From Bryobacterales bacterium (lineage in GTDB: Bacteria; Acidobacteriota; Terriglobia; Bryobacterales; Bryobacteraceae), in the NCBI GenBank assembly GCA_020851555.1, contig JADZCM010000022.1, positions 1 through 64,000 on the forward strand: 64,000 nt of DNA, given 5' to 3'. Below the pieces are notes generated by a model, which was not told the origin of the DNA, did no database searches, and saw nothing but the letters and a program-made list of their open reading frames with translations. Below are positions 1-7,834 of this stretch, in pieces. Position numbers and translations under genes: made by a program. Each line of letters begins with the position of its first letter. The stretch's first letter is position 1.

Positions 1-592
1 AACGGCCCATTCAGTTTGTTAACAAGGACAGTTGGGGTTTGCCGGGAATGGCCGCTTGGATACACTAGTGAGGGGTCCGGCGGAACTGAACGTCAGTTGG
101 GGTTTGCCGGGAATGGCCGCTTGGATACACTAGATTGACGTAGCGGTTCAGCCTGCCGCCGGTTGGGGTTTGCCGGGAATGGCCGCTTGGATACACTGAT
201 GGCAGGAACATCGTGGACCTCCGCCTCGTTGGGGTTTGCCGGGAATGGCCGCTTGGATACACTGAGACCCCGCCGCCTGAAACGGTCAGCACCGTTGGGG
301 TTTGCCGGGAATGGCCGCTTGGATACACTCAATGCTCTAACCGCTGCTTACCTATAGTTGTTGGGGTTTGCCGGGAATGGCCGCTTGGATACACTTCATG
401 GGCGCAATCGCCGCAGCCGTGGGGCGTTGGGGTTTGCCGGGAATGGCCGCTTGGATACACTGTACGCCATCTGGAAGAACAACAACCTCAGTTGGGGTTT
501 GCCGGGCAGGGCCGCTTGGATACACTGTCGGGCAGCAGGAATCGGGCGCAAGCGGCGTTGGGGTTTGCCGGGAATGGCCGCTTGGATACACT
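1..592 (+). CRISPR. Type II-C CRISPR array, right-hand part
   Basis: Nine 36-bp repeats begin at 31, 96, 162, 228, 294, 360, 426, 491 and 557. Each starts GTTGGGGTTTGCC and ends CGCTTGGATACACT. Spacers are 29-30 bp and all differ. Bases 1-30 have spacer length, so the array probably continues beyond the left edge. The repeat at 491-526 differs at two positions in its middle (GGGCAGGG for GGGAATGG); the others are identical. Rightward transcription is inferred from the GTTG 5' end typical of type II repeats, from pairing with the predicted tracrRNA at 5029, and from the degenerate repeat lying near the cas-proximal end. No leader is visible in the window. The repeat end TACACT resembles a -10 element, as in Neisseria II-C arrays where each repeat starts its own crRNA; this is only a suggestion here. 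Confidence 0.98.
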
Positions 593-627
593 ACCTCGCC
601 CGCAAGTCATTGACTTGCGGGCGAGGT
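593..627. terminator. Perfect 17-bp inverted repeat after last CRISPR repeat
   Basis: Arms 593-609 and 611-627 are exact reverse complements around a single T at 610, starting directly after the last repeat. The element lies in the 50-bp gap between the array and the stop codon of the leftward cas operon, so it could end transcription from either side. There is no clear T-run, so an intrinsic terminator is not proven. Confidence 0.55.
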
Positions 628-642
628 CCACGCCATCCGCCC

Positions 643-948
643 TCAAAAAAGCATGAGTTGCGCCGGGGGATCTTCGGCCTGCTGGCGTTTTTTTCCAAAG
701 TAAACCTCCATCTTGCCGAACTGGTGATCCGTTATCGCCACGAGCCGCACTTGCCCATGCGGCGGCAACGCGGCCCGTACGCGATTGCGCACCGCATCAA
801 CCGCCTCCTCGCTCGCGCCATGGCGCGCGTACACCGAGTACTGCAACATCACAAAGCCGTGGCGGAGCAGGGATTTACGGAATTGCGTATATTCCCGCCG
901 GTGGTCCTTGGAATCCACCGGGAGATCGAAGAGGGCGAACAGCCACAT
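643..948 (-). CDS. cas2: CRISPR-associated endonuclease Cas2
   Basis: A 101-aa protein starting MWLFALFDLPV, the usual Cas2 first strand, with the Asp of FDLPV at the conserved metal-binding position and a ferredoxin-like fold expected. Cas2 forms the adaptation complex with Cas1 that integrates new spacers. The ATG at 948 gives normal family length and lies 19 bp after the cas1 stop. A GTG at 993 would add 15 residues and overlap cas1, and is less likely. It is the last gene of the leftward cas9-cas1-cas2 operon. No Csn2 or Cas4 follows, which fits subtype II-C. Confidence 0.93.
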   Translation of the reverse strand: MWLFALFDLPVDSKDHRREYTQFRKSLLRHGFVMLQYSVYARHGASEEAVDAVRNRVRAALPPHGQVRLVAITDHQFGKMEVYFGKKRQQAEDPPAQLMLF

Positions 949-967
949 GGCGCGGTACTCGGAAGGT

Positions 968-1873
968 TCAGGCGGGCGGCTCGATGGGTTCACACCCGAT
1001 CTCCCGTCTCTGGCCCAGGAATACGCCGGCCAGGTTCTGCGCCCAACGCCCGGCGATGTCGAACAGCGTGCGCTGTTCGCCTCCGGTGGTGTAGCGCGCG
1101 GTGAGAGCCGCCAGCAGCGCGGCCTTGGTTTGCTTGTTCACCTCCCAGTCCTGCCGCGGCAGTTCGCGGCAGAGCAGGACCACACGGTGGTCAACGAGCG
1201 GCCGCATGGGCTCCATGAGGTCGTCAGCGAGGCAGAAGGCGTTGTAGCGGTTGCGGTGGTTCACGCCGAGGGACGGATGCAGTCCGCCGGCGCATAGCGC
1301 TCTGGCCACAGTGGCCCGCACGATGGCGTAGCCGTAGTTGAGCATCCAGTTCCGGGGATCTTCCTCCTTGCCCCGCCGGAACTCCGGGTCACCCATAATC
1401 CTCGACCAGTAGCGCTGCGCCGCGACCGCCTCCAGGTTGTCCGGGTCGCCCGAGCGGACTTTGCGGGCGAGCGGCAGAATCCCGCCGTCTTCCCCGTGCA
1501 GGCGGCGCAGGGCGCTCCCCTGCATCTGGATTTTCAGGGCCACGATCTCCTTCCACAGGCGTTTCTTGACCGGCAGCGCAGCGCTTGCCTGGGCCTGAAA
1601 CCGCTCCGCCTGGGTGGAGTGACCTTCCAGCGGCAGGAGCATGGCCGCCGGGTGGTGGCGTTCATCGCAGCAGATCAGCGGCGCCCCGGCCTTGGCCAGT
1701 GCGGCCACCAGGTTCTGGGTGAAAACCACCTGCCGGTGGCTGGCCACGAGGGCGCCAATGTCGGCAAGGGGCACGGTCTGAACGGGACGGTCCGGCAGGC
1801 GGATAACCAGAAGCCCGTTTTCGGTGTTCAGCGATGCCGGCGATTCGGAGAAGTCCAGCAGCCGGTCAGTCAT
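968..1873 (-). CDS. cas1: CRISPR-associated integrase Cas1
   Basis: A 301-aa Cas1, the integrase that joins new spacers to the repeat. The conserved C-terminal helical domain is visible: the NYGYAIVRATVARAL helix, then GLHPSLGVNH with the metal-ligand His, then LADDLMEPMRP with the conserved Asp. A Glu in the segment EAVAAQRYW precedes them. Length is usual for type II Cas1. Its start overlaps the end of cas9 by 8 bp, showing translational coupling. Its presence with Cas2 suggests that the locus can still acquire spacers. Confidence 0.97.
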   Translation of the reverse strand: MTDRLLDFSESPASLNTENGLLVIRLPDRPVQTVPLADIGALVASHRQVVFTQNLVAALAKAGAPLICCDERHHPAAMLLPLEGHSTQAERFQAQASAALPVKKRLWKEIVALKIQMQGSALRRLHGEDGGILPLARKVRSGDPDNLEAVAAQRYWSRIMGDPEFRRGKEEDPRNWMLNYGYAIVRATVARALCAGGLHPSLGVNHRNRYNAFCLADDLMEPMRPLVDHRVVLLCRELPRQDWEVNKQTKAALLAALTARYTTGGEQRTLFDIAGRWAQNLAGVFLGQRREIGCEPIEPPA

Positions 1874-4800
1874 TGGCGTAGCGGACCTCGCCGAGGGGTG
1901 ACACCGTGACTTTCCGCGCGGCCAGCTTCGTCATGAGCACGGCAACAGCCGGCCGCAGCCCCTTTCTGTCAATCGTCCCAAACGGCCGGGCATCGTTCAG
2001 TCCTTGCAGCGCCACTTTCCCTGTCGTGCCCTCCAGCACGCGTACTATCACGAGCCTGGGCTCTCCGTCCATCCGAACCTCCAACGTGTCGCCTTTGGCT
2101 ATGGAACAGACGAATTGGGCGCCGGGGCCGTGATCTCTCGCGACCAGAGGCTTCTTGTCCCGCACCCGCTCCATGGCTTCTTGCGTGCCGACGGGAACGA
2201 AGTCCCAGGCAATCTTGCCCGTTCTGGGATGGGTGCGGCGGATGATCTCGAAGTGATGATAGTCGCCGCCGATGACGTTTCTGGCGCGGAGCCCGTCCGC
2301 CAATCGGCGCGGCGTTTCCGCGATGCGGATGCGCACTTTTCTGATCGGAATGGCGCGCCCGCCGCTTGCGGGCAGGGTGGGCGGATCCGCCTCCAGCCGC
2401 TCGGACTTCCCCTCGCACAAGCCCCACTGAAGCTCAACGCGCTCGCGGATACGCGTATCGACGATAGCTTCCAACTCTTTTTTCGAGAGGCGGTGCACGA
2501 GCTTGCGGACGACCGTGCACTCCCCTGTCCGCGGGTGTTGTATGCGGCCATACAGAGTCTCAGCGTGCAGACGCCCCGTGGCTTTCCTGTCCACGCGGTG
2601 CGAAGGCACGGCGCGCTCGACAGACTGCCGGACATCGGCCACAAACCCCTCCCAGGGGGCCTCCAGGCTGGCGAACCGCGGGCGGCCTTCGTCCCTGGCC
2701 CTGCCGGCGGCGTCGGAGAGGGCCTTAACCCAACGCGGGCCGGTTAGCGCAACAACGACCGCGTCGATCAGGTGTTGCCGGTGATCCTCACGCGTCTTGC
2801 GTCCCCCGGCCGACAGTAGTCCCTCCACCGACCAAAGCCGCCGCAGGAATGCGGTGACCTGCCCCGGGCTTACATATACCCGCTGGTTTCCGCCCTCATC
2901 GGTCAGGCCCCCGTAGAGGCAACTCAGGTAACGCCCGGCCAGCCGGCTGGCATAGCGGGTGTCGTTCAACTGCCGCGTTGTGAAGTCAGCCAGCAGCCCG
3001 GCGACTTCTTCCGTGGTCCATTGAAACCGGTGGAGCTTATGACGGGCGAAATCACCCCTGAAGGCCCTGACCCGTTCCAGCATGTCAGGCCACTCCGGGG
3101 ACCCGCCAAACGCCTCGCGCGGGGTTCTTTGCCCCTTTCTGGCGTTGACGTCCACGTAGGCCAGGGTCTTGTTGGCGAAAGAGTCATCCAGGGAACGGCT
3201 GAATGGAATGATGTGCTCGACCTGCACCTCGCCGCTATGGAAGAGCTGACGGAAGGAGATTCCCTTCCCGGTGTAGGGGCAATGCTGGCCGCATTCCTCG
3301 TAAAGGAGCAGTTTCTCGATGTCGGCGCGGCTTGGCCGCGTAATGCCGACTTCTTTCAGCAGACGCTCGAAAGCCTGGCCCCGTTCCTTCTCCCGCTGCC
3401 GCATTCGCTTCCAGCGTGCCTCCCGCTCCCGCTGCGGGGCTTTGAGTTCCGTGGCGAGCTCGATGTGGATTTCGTCGGGCTTGCCGAACTTCCGGAGGAG
3501 CGCGTTGGTGACCTTGCGGAGTTCGGTTAGCGCTCGCACCACGGCGGGATTCCGGATCTGCTTGAGATGATCTTGCACTGGGGGCAGGAAATCGAGGACC
3601 TGGGTACGGCCGGTTTCGGGGTACGCAGCCAGGCGGGCAGAGGTGATGTCGGAGCCCGATTCCAGGTACGGGAGCAACTTGCAGATTGCTTTGAGGGAGA
3701 AACCCGCGTACTTGCCGAACTCCAAGGTGAGGTTGCTGTACTGCTCGGCGTGGAGGGGATCTAACGACCACTTGTCCCGGGCCTTGGCCTCCAGGGAGGA
3801 CTCATCGAGGTCTGATGCCAGGTCGGTAATGGCTTCAAGGCGGTCCGCCTCCGTCATCTCGTCCCAGCGATGCAGGAAGGCCCGCCGCAGTTCGGCGCCG
3901 GTGCGATCGCCAATGAGCTTCTCCTTACCGCCGCGCTCCAGGTTGACTTCGACGTCCCCTCTCAGCCCAAGCAGCTTCTTGAACCGCTTGATCGTCATGT
4001 CTCCGTCTTCCAGCGCCCGAAGCACGGCCGCCCGCTGTTCGGGATCGAGCGGGCGCGGCGTCCCGGAGCCGTCCACCAGGCGGAGGTGGTTCACCTCCTG
4101 TAGCAGCCGGAAACGCTGGACCAGCGGATGCCAAACCGGCGCGCGCTTCTCCTGCGGCTCCAGCTCACAATCGCCCACCAGTTCGCTCTGGTCGCGCAGC
4201 GGACGCTGGTAGAACATGGCGCTGAGCAGCGCGCGCTTGCGCTCTTCCGTCAGAACCAGAGGATGATGGGCTGCCTGGGCTTCCCAAAGGCTTTCGAACT
4301 CCCGCAGATACATCGCGCGGCTGGTGTACCGCCCGCGGATGCGGGTCTGGGCGGGGTCGAGACGCGATAGGAACTCGCCGAGCGTCCGGCAGCCGGCCGC
4401 GCTTATTTCCGACTCAAGCCGGCTGATGCTCTCCCGAACCTCGCCTTGATCCTTTTCCGGCTTTTTGGCCGCCTTAGGGTTGGCCGCCTTGCGGTTCGAG
4501 AGGAAGCCGCGGCGCTGAGCCAGGTGGAACATGGCGCGGCCGAACTCGACCGGCTCGAGTTTGCGGTCCAGACCGGCCGCGCGCAGGAGGTACGGAAGCC
4601 TGCCGCTGTCGCCGAATTTCACGCTCAGTTCGCCGTCGATCTGCCGCAGCAGTCTGATTCTGCCGCTGGACTCGGCCGCGGGAGGCAGCAGTCCGTAGCT
4701 GGCGAGAAGGTTGTAGATCTTCTGTATTCGCCGCCGCCGCCGGTCGGTTTGCCGGCGCTGTAGGCGAGCCTGCCGCCTTTCCGCTGCCGGTGATTCGTCC

Positions 4801-4955
4801 CTGCCGCTTTCCAGTTGCGCCATTCCGGCGGGAAAGATGCGAACGCCGGAAGCAAGCAGGCCGCACGCGTCGCGGCCATCCAGGCGCAGAGCGGCCCAGC
4901 CAAGCGAGTTGGAACCGAGGTCGATACCTAAAACATAGGGAATGTGAGAAGCCAT
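1866..4955 (-). CDS. cas9: Type II-C Cas9 RNA-guided endonuclease (1029 aa)
   Basis: A compact Cas9 with all nuclease residues in place. RuvC-I is GIDLGSNSLGWA with Asp12. An Arg-rich bridge helix follows (about residues 60-80). RuvC-II is IHIELATELK with Glu499. The HNH domain has EHIIPFSRS with His581 and Asn604, 23 residues apart as in Neisseria meningitidis Cas9 (H588/N611). RuvC-III is HLIDAVVVAL with His728 and Asp731. The C-terminal 250 or so residues are expected to be the wedge and PAM-interacting parts. Length and motif spacing are those of II-C. A site AGGTGG lies about 8 bp before the ATG. The PAM cannot be read from the sequence. The upstream region is shared with the divergent tracrRNA. 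Confidence 0.98.
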   Translation of the reverse strand: MASHIPYVLGIDLGSNSLGWAALRLDGRDACGLLASGVRIFPAGMAQLESGRDESPAAERRQARLQRRQTDRRRRRIQKIYNLLASYGLLPPAAESSGRIRLLRQIDGELSVKFGDSGRLPYLLRAAGLDRKLEPVEFGRAMFHLAQRRGFLSNRKAANPKAAKKPEKDQGEVRESISRLESEISAAGCRTLGEFLSRLDPAQTRIRGRYTSRAMYLREFESLWEAQAAHHPLVLTEERKRALLSAMFYQRPLRDQSELVGDCELEPQEKRAPVWHPLVQRFRLLQEVNHLRLVDGSGTPRPLDPEQRAAVLRALEDGDMTIKRFKKLLGLRGDVEVNLERGGKEKLIGDRTGAELRRAFLHRWDEMTEADRLEAITDLASDLDESSLEAKARDKWSLDPLHAEQYSNLTLEFGKYAGFSLKAICKLLPYLESGSDITSARLAAYPETGRTQVLDFLPPVQDHLKQIRNPAVVRALTELRKVTNALLRKFGKPDEIHIELATELKAPQREREARWKRMRQREKERGQAFERLLKEVGITRPSRADIEKLLLYEECGQHCPYTGKGISFRQLFHSGEVQVEHIIPFSRSLDDSFANKTLAYVDVNARKGQRTPREAFGGSPEWPDMLERVRAFRGDFARHKLHRFQWTTEEVAGLLADFTTRQLNDTRYASRLAGRYLSCLYGGLTDEGGNQRVYVSPGQVTAFLRRLWSVEGLLSAGGRKTREDHRQHLIDAVVVALTGPRWVKALSDAAGRARDEGRPRFASLEAPWEGFVADVRQSVERAVPSHRVDRKATGRLHAETLYGRIQHPRTGECTVVRKLVHRLSKKELEAIVDTRIRERVELQWGLCEGKSERLEADPPTLPASGGRAIPIRKVRIRIAETPRRLADGLRARNVIGGDYHHFEIIRRTHPRTGKIAWDFVPVGTQEAMERVRDKKPLVARDHGPGAQFVCSIAKGDTLEVRMDGEPRLVIVRVLEGTTGKVALQGLNDARPFGTIDRKGLRPAVAVLMTKLAARKVTVSPLGEVRYAND

Positions 4956-4993
4956 CTTGCAGCCACCTACATCAAGAAAACCTCATTAGAAAC

Positions 4994-5022
4994 TTGACAC
5001 GGCGATCGAGGTCAATTATAAA
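4994..5022 (+). promoter_or_regulatory. Promoter of tracrRNA (TTGACA-N17-TATAAA)
   Basis: TTGACA at 4994-4999 and TATAAA at 5017-5022 are separated by exactly 17 bp, matching 11 of 12 sigma-70 consensus bases. Seven bases downstream is 5029, the first base of the anti-repeat. The element is partly palindromic (TTGAC...GTCAA), so the opposite strand offers TTGACC with a weaker TCTAAT about 19 bp further, a possible cas9 promoter. Confidence 0.85.
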
Positions 5023-5028
5023 CAAAGT

Positions 5029-5140
5029 AGTGTATCCAAGCGGCGATTGCCCGAGCTTATTCCAATAAGCGGGCTTTTGCTCGCGCCAGGCAACGCTGAT
5101 ACAGCGCCCTGAAACTAAGCCCTCCGCGGAGGGCTTTCTT
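5029..5140 (+). ncRNA. tracrRNA of the type II-C system
   Basis: Bases 5029-5044 are the exact reverse complement of the last 16 bases of the CRISPR repeat. The anti-repeat continues with mismatches and a 2-nt bulge to 5066, where UUCCAAU can pair (with G-U pairs) with the repeat 5' end GUUGGGG. Next come a nexus hairpin GCGGGC-UUUU-GCUCGC (5069-5084), a stem CGCUG-AUA-CAGCG (5093-5105), and an intrinsic terminator with AAGCCCTCC/GGAGGGCTT arms (5117-5136) followed by TCTTATTT. The short strings CAAUAAG and GCAACGCU also occur at matching places in the N. meningitidis tracrRNA, recalled from the literature. It processes crRNA and loads Cas9. The 3' end is inferred from the terminator. Confidence 0.93.
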
Positions 5141-5174
5141 ATTTCTTGCCGTTCGGAGGGAGCCCGCGGGGCTG

Positions 5175-6386
5175 CTACCGGAACACGGGCCGGACGGCCG
5201 CGCCGGGGGCCAGAGCCGTGTCTCCGGGGAGCGCGACGGCGTCGCCCTCCTCCAGGCCGGCGGTAACCTGGACGCGCGTGACGCTGGAGATGCCGAGCTC
5301 CACCTTGCGCCATTCCAACCGGCCGTCGCGCAGCAGGAAGACGCCGGCGGCGCCGTCTTCCTGCCGCAGCGCTTCCCGCGGAACGGACAGGGCCCCGGGA
5401 GCCTCGCTGGACCGTATCTCAACGTTCACGTTGGCCCCGGGCAGCAGCTCGCCTCCGGGGTTCCCCACAACGCAGGCCACCTCGCCCACCTGGCGCGACC
5501 CCAATGCGCTGATCTCGGAGGGCATACGCTCCACCTTGCCCTCCCAACGCCGGTTCTGGAGCGCATCCCAGGTAATTGAGACGGGCATGCCCACGGCTAC
5601 CCGCCCCAACTCCGGCTCATCCACGTAGACCCGGACCCGCATCCGGTCCGTGCGTCCCACTCTGGCCAGAACCTGGCCGGGCTGAACGGCGTCGCCCTCA
5701 TGCACGTCCGTCTGGTAGACGACCCCGGCGATGGGCGCCCGCACCACGGCTCTCTCCAGCGCCAGCTTCACCCGGCCGGCCGCGGATTCGCTCTCGCGCA
5801 GCCGCGCCGCGGCCGCCGCGCGGTCCGAGGCGTCCACCAGCGCCGCCATGCGCTTCTCCAGTTCCGCCAGTTGAATCCGGACCCGCTCGACGCGCCGTTC
5901 GGCTTCAACCAGCTCCTGGCGCGGCGCCGCCTGCTTTCCGGCCAGGCGCGCCACGCTGTCCCGTTCGCTGCGGGCGGCCTCCAGATCCGCGCGGGCGGCC
6001 GCGATTTCGCCCGCCAGCGCGGCCCGGTCGGAGGCCCGGCCGCCTTGCTCCAGGAGCTGCAACTCGGCCCGCGCCTGCTCGGAGCGCGCCTCGGCCGAAT
6101 TGAGATCGGCTTTGGCCTCCTCCGTGTCCAATTCCGCGATCACCTGTCCGGCCCGGACCGTGGCTCCTCTCTTCACCAGGAGCCTGCGCACCACTCCCGC
6201 GCGCTCCGCGGCCGCGGCCGCCCACTCAACCGGCTCGACCACCCCGTTGGTCACGACCGTGCTGGTGAGGGTTCCTCTTGACACACGAGCGAAGGCGACC
6301 TCCGGCGGGGCCGAGCGCTGCCTGTAAAGCAGCCACGCCGCCAGGAGCAGGACCAGGAACAGCGCCGCAAGGAGAGACTTCTTCAT
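5175..6386 (-). CDS. Efflux periplasmic adaptor (membrane fusion protein)
   Basis: About 403 aa with an N-terminal membrane anchor (KKSLLAALFLVLLLAAWLLY) and the HlyD/MacA layout. A biotinyl-lipoyl-like half motif comes first, then a long Ala/Arg/Glu-rich coiled coil (about residues 95-210), the second lipoyl half (VRAPIAGVVYQTDVHEGDAVQPGQ), a beta-barrel and a membrane-proximal domain. Such proteins bridge an inner-membrane ABC or RND pump to an outer-membrane channel. No pump gene lies next to it, so the substrate and partner are unknown. The ATG at 6386 is chosen because it starts the signal-anchor; another ATG at 6413 would add 9 residues. Its stop lies 35 bp beyond the tracrRNA terminator. 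Confidence 0.85.
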   Translation of the reverse strand: MKKSLLAALFLVLLLAAWLLYRQRSAPPEVAFARVSRGTLTSTVVTNGVVEPVEWAAAAAERAGVVRRLLVKRGATVRAGQVIAELDTEEAKADLNSAEARSEQARAELQLLEQGGRASDRAALAGEIAAARADLEAARSERDSVARLAGKQAAPRQELVEAERRVERVRIQLAELEKRMAALVDASDRAAAAARLRESESAAGRVKLALERAVVRAPIAGVVYQTDVHEGDAVQPGQVLARVGRTDRMRVRVYVDEPELGRVAVGMPVSITWDALQNRRWEGKVERMPSEISALGSRQVGEVACVVGNPGGELLPGANVNVEIRSSEAPGALSVPREALRQEDGAAGVFLLRDGRLEWRKVELGISSVTRVQVTAGLEEGDAVALPGDTALAPGAAVRPVFR

Positions 6387-6442
6387 AGCCCGGCCGTTAA
6401 AGGCGATTCCCATTTTGCCAGAAAACGGCGAGAATAGTGCTT

Positions 6443-6724
6443 ATGCCCTCATACCGTATACACCGGCTGAAGGAGCATCTGCGGCCGCAGTTCCAGTCGA
6501 TCCCCCACGCCAGCGGCGTCACGGCGGTCAAGTCGAGAGACTACCGTGAGGGAGGCATGGTGGAGGCTACCGGCGCCTACGCCGCCTGGAGCAGCCTGCG
6601 CGGCTCTCCGGCGGCGCTGGCGGTGGGCGATCTGCTGGAAGCGCCGGACGGCGCGCTCCACATCTGCAAGTACGTGGGGTTCGAGGAGGCGCGGTGGGTC
6701 CTGCCGGAACCATCCAGCGTCTAA
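6443..6724 (+). CDS. Conserved hypothetical small protein
   Basis: A 93-aa soluble protein, function not recognised. It has an N-terminal basic stretch (YRIHRLKEHLRPQF) and a C-terminal part with the pattern GDLLEAPDGALHICKYVGFEEARWVL, which looks like a compact beta domain. It is 10 bp upstream of the 2H phosphoesterase gene on the same strand, so the two are probably co-transcribed. GTG at 6437 is an alternative start. Coding is supported by the tidy spacing and the absence of a competing frame. Confidence 0.65.
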   Translation: MPSYRIHRLKEHLRPQFQSIPHASGVTAVKSRDYREGGMVEATGAYAAWSSLRGSPAALAVGDLLEAPDGALHICKYVGFEEARWVLPEPSSV

Positions 6725-6734
6725 GGTAGAGACG

Positions 6735-7280
6735 ATGGCTTCCGATCCCCAGCCGGGGGAACGCATCAACCTCTTTTCGCTGGTCACTTACCTTCCACAC
6801 CCGCTGGCAGGACACATCGACCGCATCCGGCAGGAACTCGTGCCAGACTGTAGACTGCGCGCGCACGTCACGCACCTGGTGCCCCGTCCTTTGCAGGATC
6901 CGGACGCCGCCAACCGGCACATCCGGGAGACGCTGGCCCGGGCCCGGCCGTTTGAGATCCGGCTCGACGATGTGGAGATCTTCACCATCTCCTCGGTGGT
7001 CTACGTCGCGTTGACCGATGGGTTCCAGGAAATGCTGGCGCTCCATGCGGACCTGAACCGGGGAGCCGCGAGCTTTGACGAACCCTATCCCTTCCATCCC
7101 CACGTCACTCTCGCGCAGCGCATAAGCCCGGCGCAGGTGCCGGGCGTCTTCGAGCACGCGCGCTATCGTTGGGCCGCGTGCCGGCACGACAGGAGGTTCC
7201 TCGTGGACCGGGCCGTGTTCGTGCAAGGCGCCAGGGACGATGCCTGGATCGACCTGGAGGAGCACCCGCTGGCAGGCTGA
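6735..7280 (+). CDS. 2'-5' RNA ligase-like 2H phosphoesterase
   Basis: A 181-aa protein with the two HxT signatures of the 2H phosphoesterase superfamily: HVTHL near residue 38 and HVTLA near residue 122. Members cleave or form 2'-5' linkages or cyclic phosphates in RNA and nucleotides; the substrate here is unknown. The ATG at 6735 is chosen because it begins the recognisable domain; the open frame runs further upstream through the previous gene. Length is normal for the family (about 180 aa). Confidence 0.8.
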   Translation: MASDPQPGERINLFSLVTYLPHPLAGHIDRIRQELVPDCRLRAHVTHLVPRPLQDPDAANRHIRETLARARPFEIRLDDVEIFTISSVVYVALTDGFQEMLALHADLNRGAASFDEPYPFHPHVTLAQRISPAQVPGVFEHARYRWAACRHDRRFLVDRAVFVQGARDDAWIDLEEHPLAG

Positions 7281-7289
7281 AAGCCCGGG

Positions 7290-7772
7290 CTACTCGAACA
7301 TCTCCAACTGCGTCTTGGAGACGGGCTTCCGGCGCCGCGGCCGGAGGGGGCTGCCCACCACTCCCAGAACCTGGAACTCGCTCAACGCGCTGCGCGGCAC
7401 GAACATTCTCTGGTTTGTGGAAGTCGGGTTGGGAGGGGTGACGGTGAAGCCGTAAGGCTCGAGGTGGAGCAGGTTGTTGGGGAGAAGCCCTTCAAGGATG
7501 TCGCCGTCCAGAAAGCGCATGCGCACCCAAAGGCCTTCGGTTTTGGGGCGGGCCTGAAACACCCGCTGGCCCGCGGGCAGCTCTGAAGGCCCGAAATCCC
7601 TAACAAAACAAACCACTTTTACTTCCGCGAAGGGCAGGACGGCGACCGCGCCGGCCTGGGTCAGGACTTCCACCCCTCCGGCGCTCAAGTAGGCCCTGGG
7701 GTTGACCAGACCCGCGACCGGCTCGCGCTCGAATCTCCAGATGACGACTTTCTTGTTCGTCGAAGCGGTCAA
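7290..7772 (-). CDS. Conserved hypothetical protein (160 aa)
   Basis: A soluble protein, function not recognised with certainty. The N-terminal part (KKVVIWRFEREPVAGLVNP, then a beta-rich stretch with VKVVCFVRDF) resembles a domain of unknown function that I recall from acidobacterial proteins, often annotated near PilZ-like modules. The C-terminal end is basic (PLRPRRRKPVSKTQ). The start used is TTG at 7772; no ATG fits better. It is divergent from xerD, sharing a 62-bp intergenic region. Confidence 0.65.
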   Translation of the reverse strand: MTASTNKKVVIWRFEREPVAGLVNPRAYLSAGGVEVLTQAGAVAVLPFAEVKVVCFVRDFGPSELPAGQRVFQARPKTEGLWVRMRFLDGDILEGLLPNNLLHLEPYGFTVTPPNPTSTNQRMFVPRSALSEFQVLGVVGSPLRPRRRKPVSKTQLEMFE

Positions 7773-7834
7773 GCAGTTCCCATTATGCCGGTTTTGCTTT
7801 CAAACAATTTCGGAGGTATTGTATCATTGGCACG

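Noticed and set aside
65-613. Open frames across the CRISPR array with repeated peptide units
   Set aside because: They are translations of the repeats in different frames and strands; the repeat/spacer periodicity of 65-66 bp explains them.
5029-5066. tracrRNA and array transcribed from the minus strand
   Set aside because: The minus-strand reading has no promoter-anti-repeat-terminator order, while the + strand has a near-consensus promoter, nexus and intrinsic terminator, and the repeat starts with GTTG as in other type II systems.
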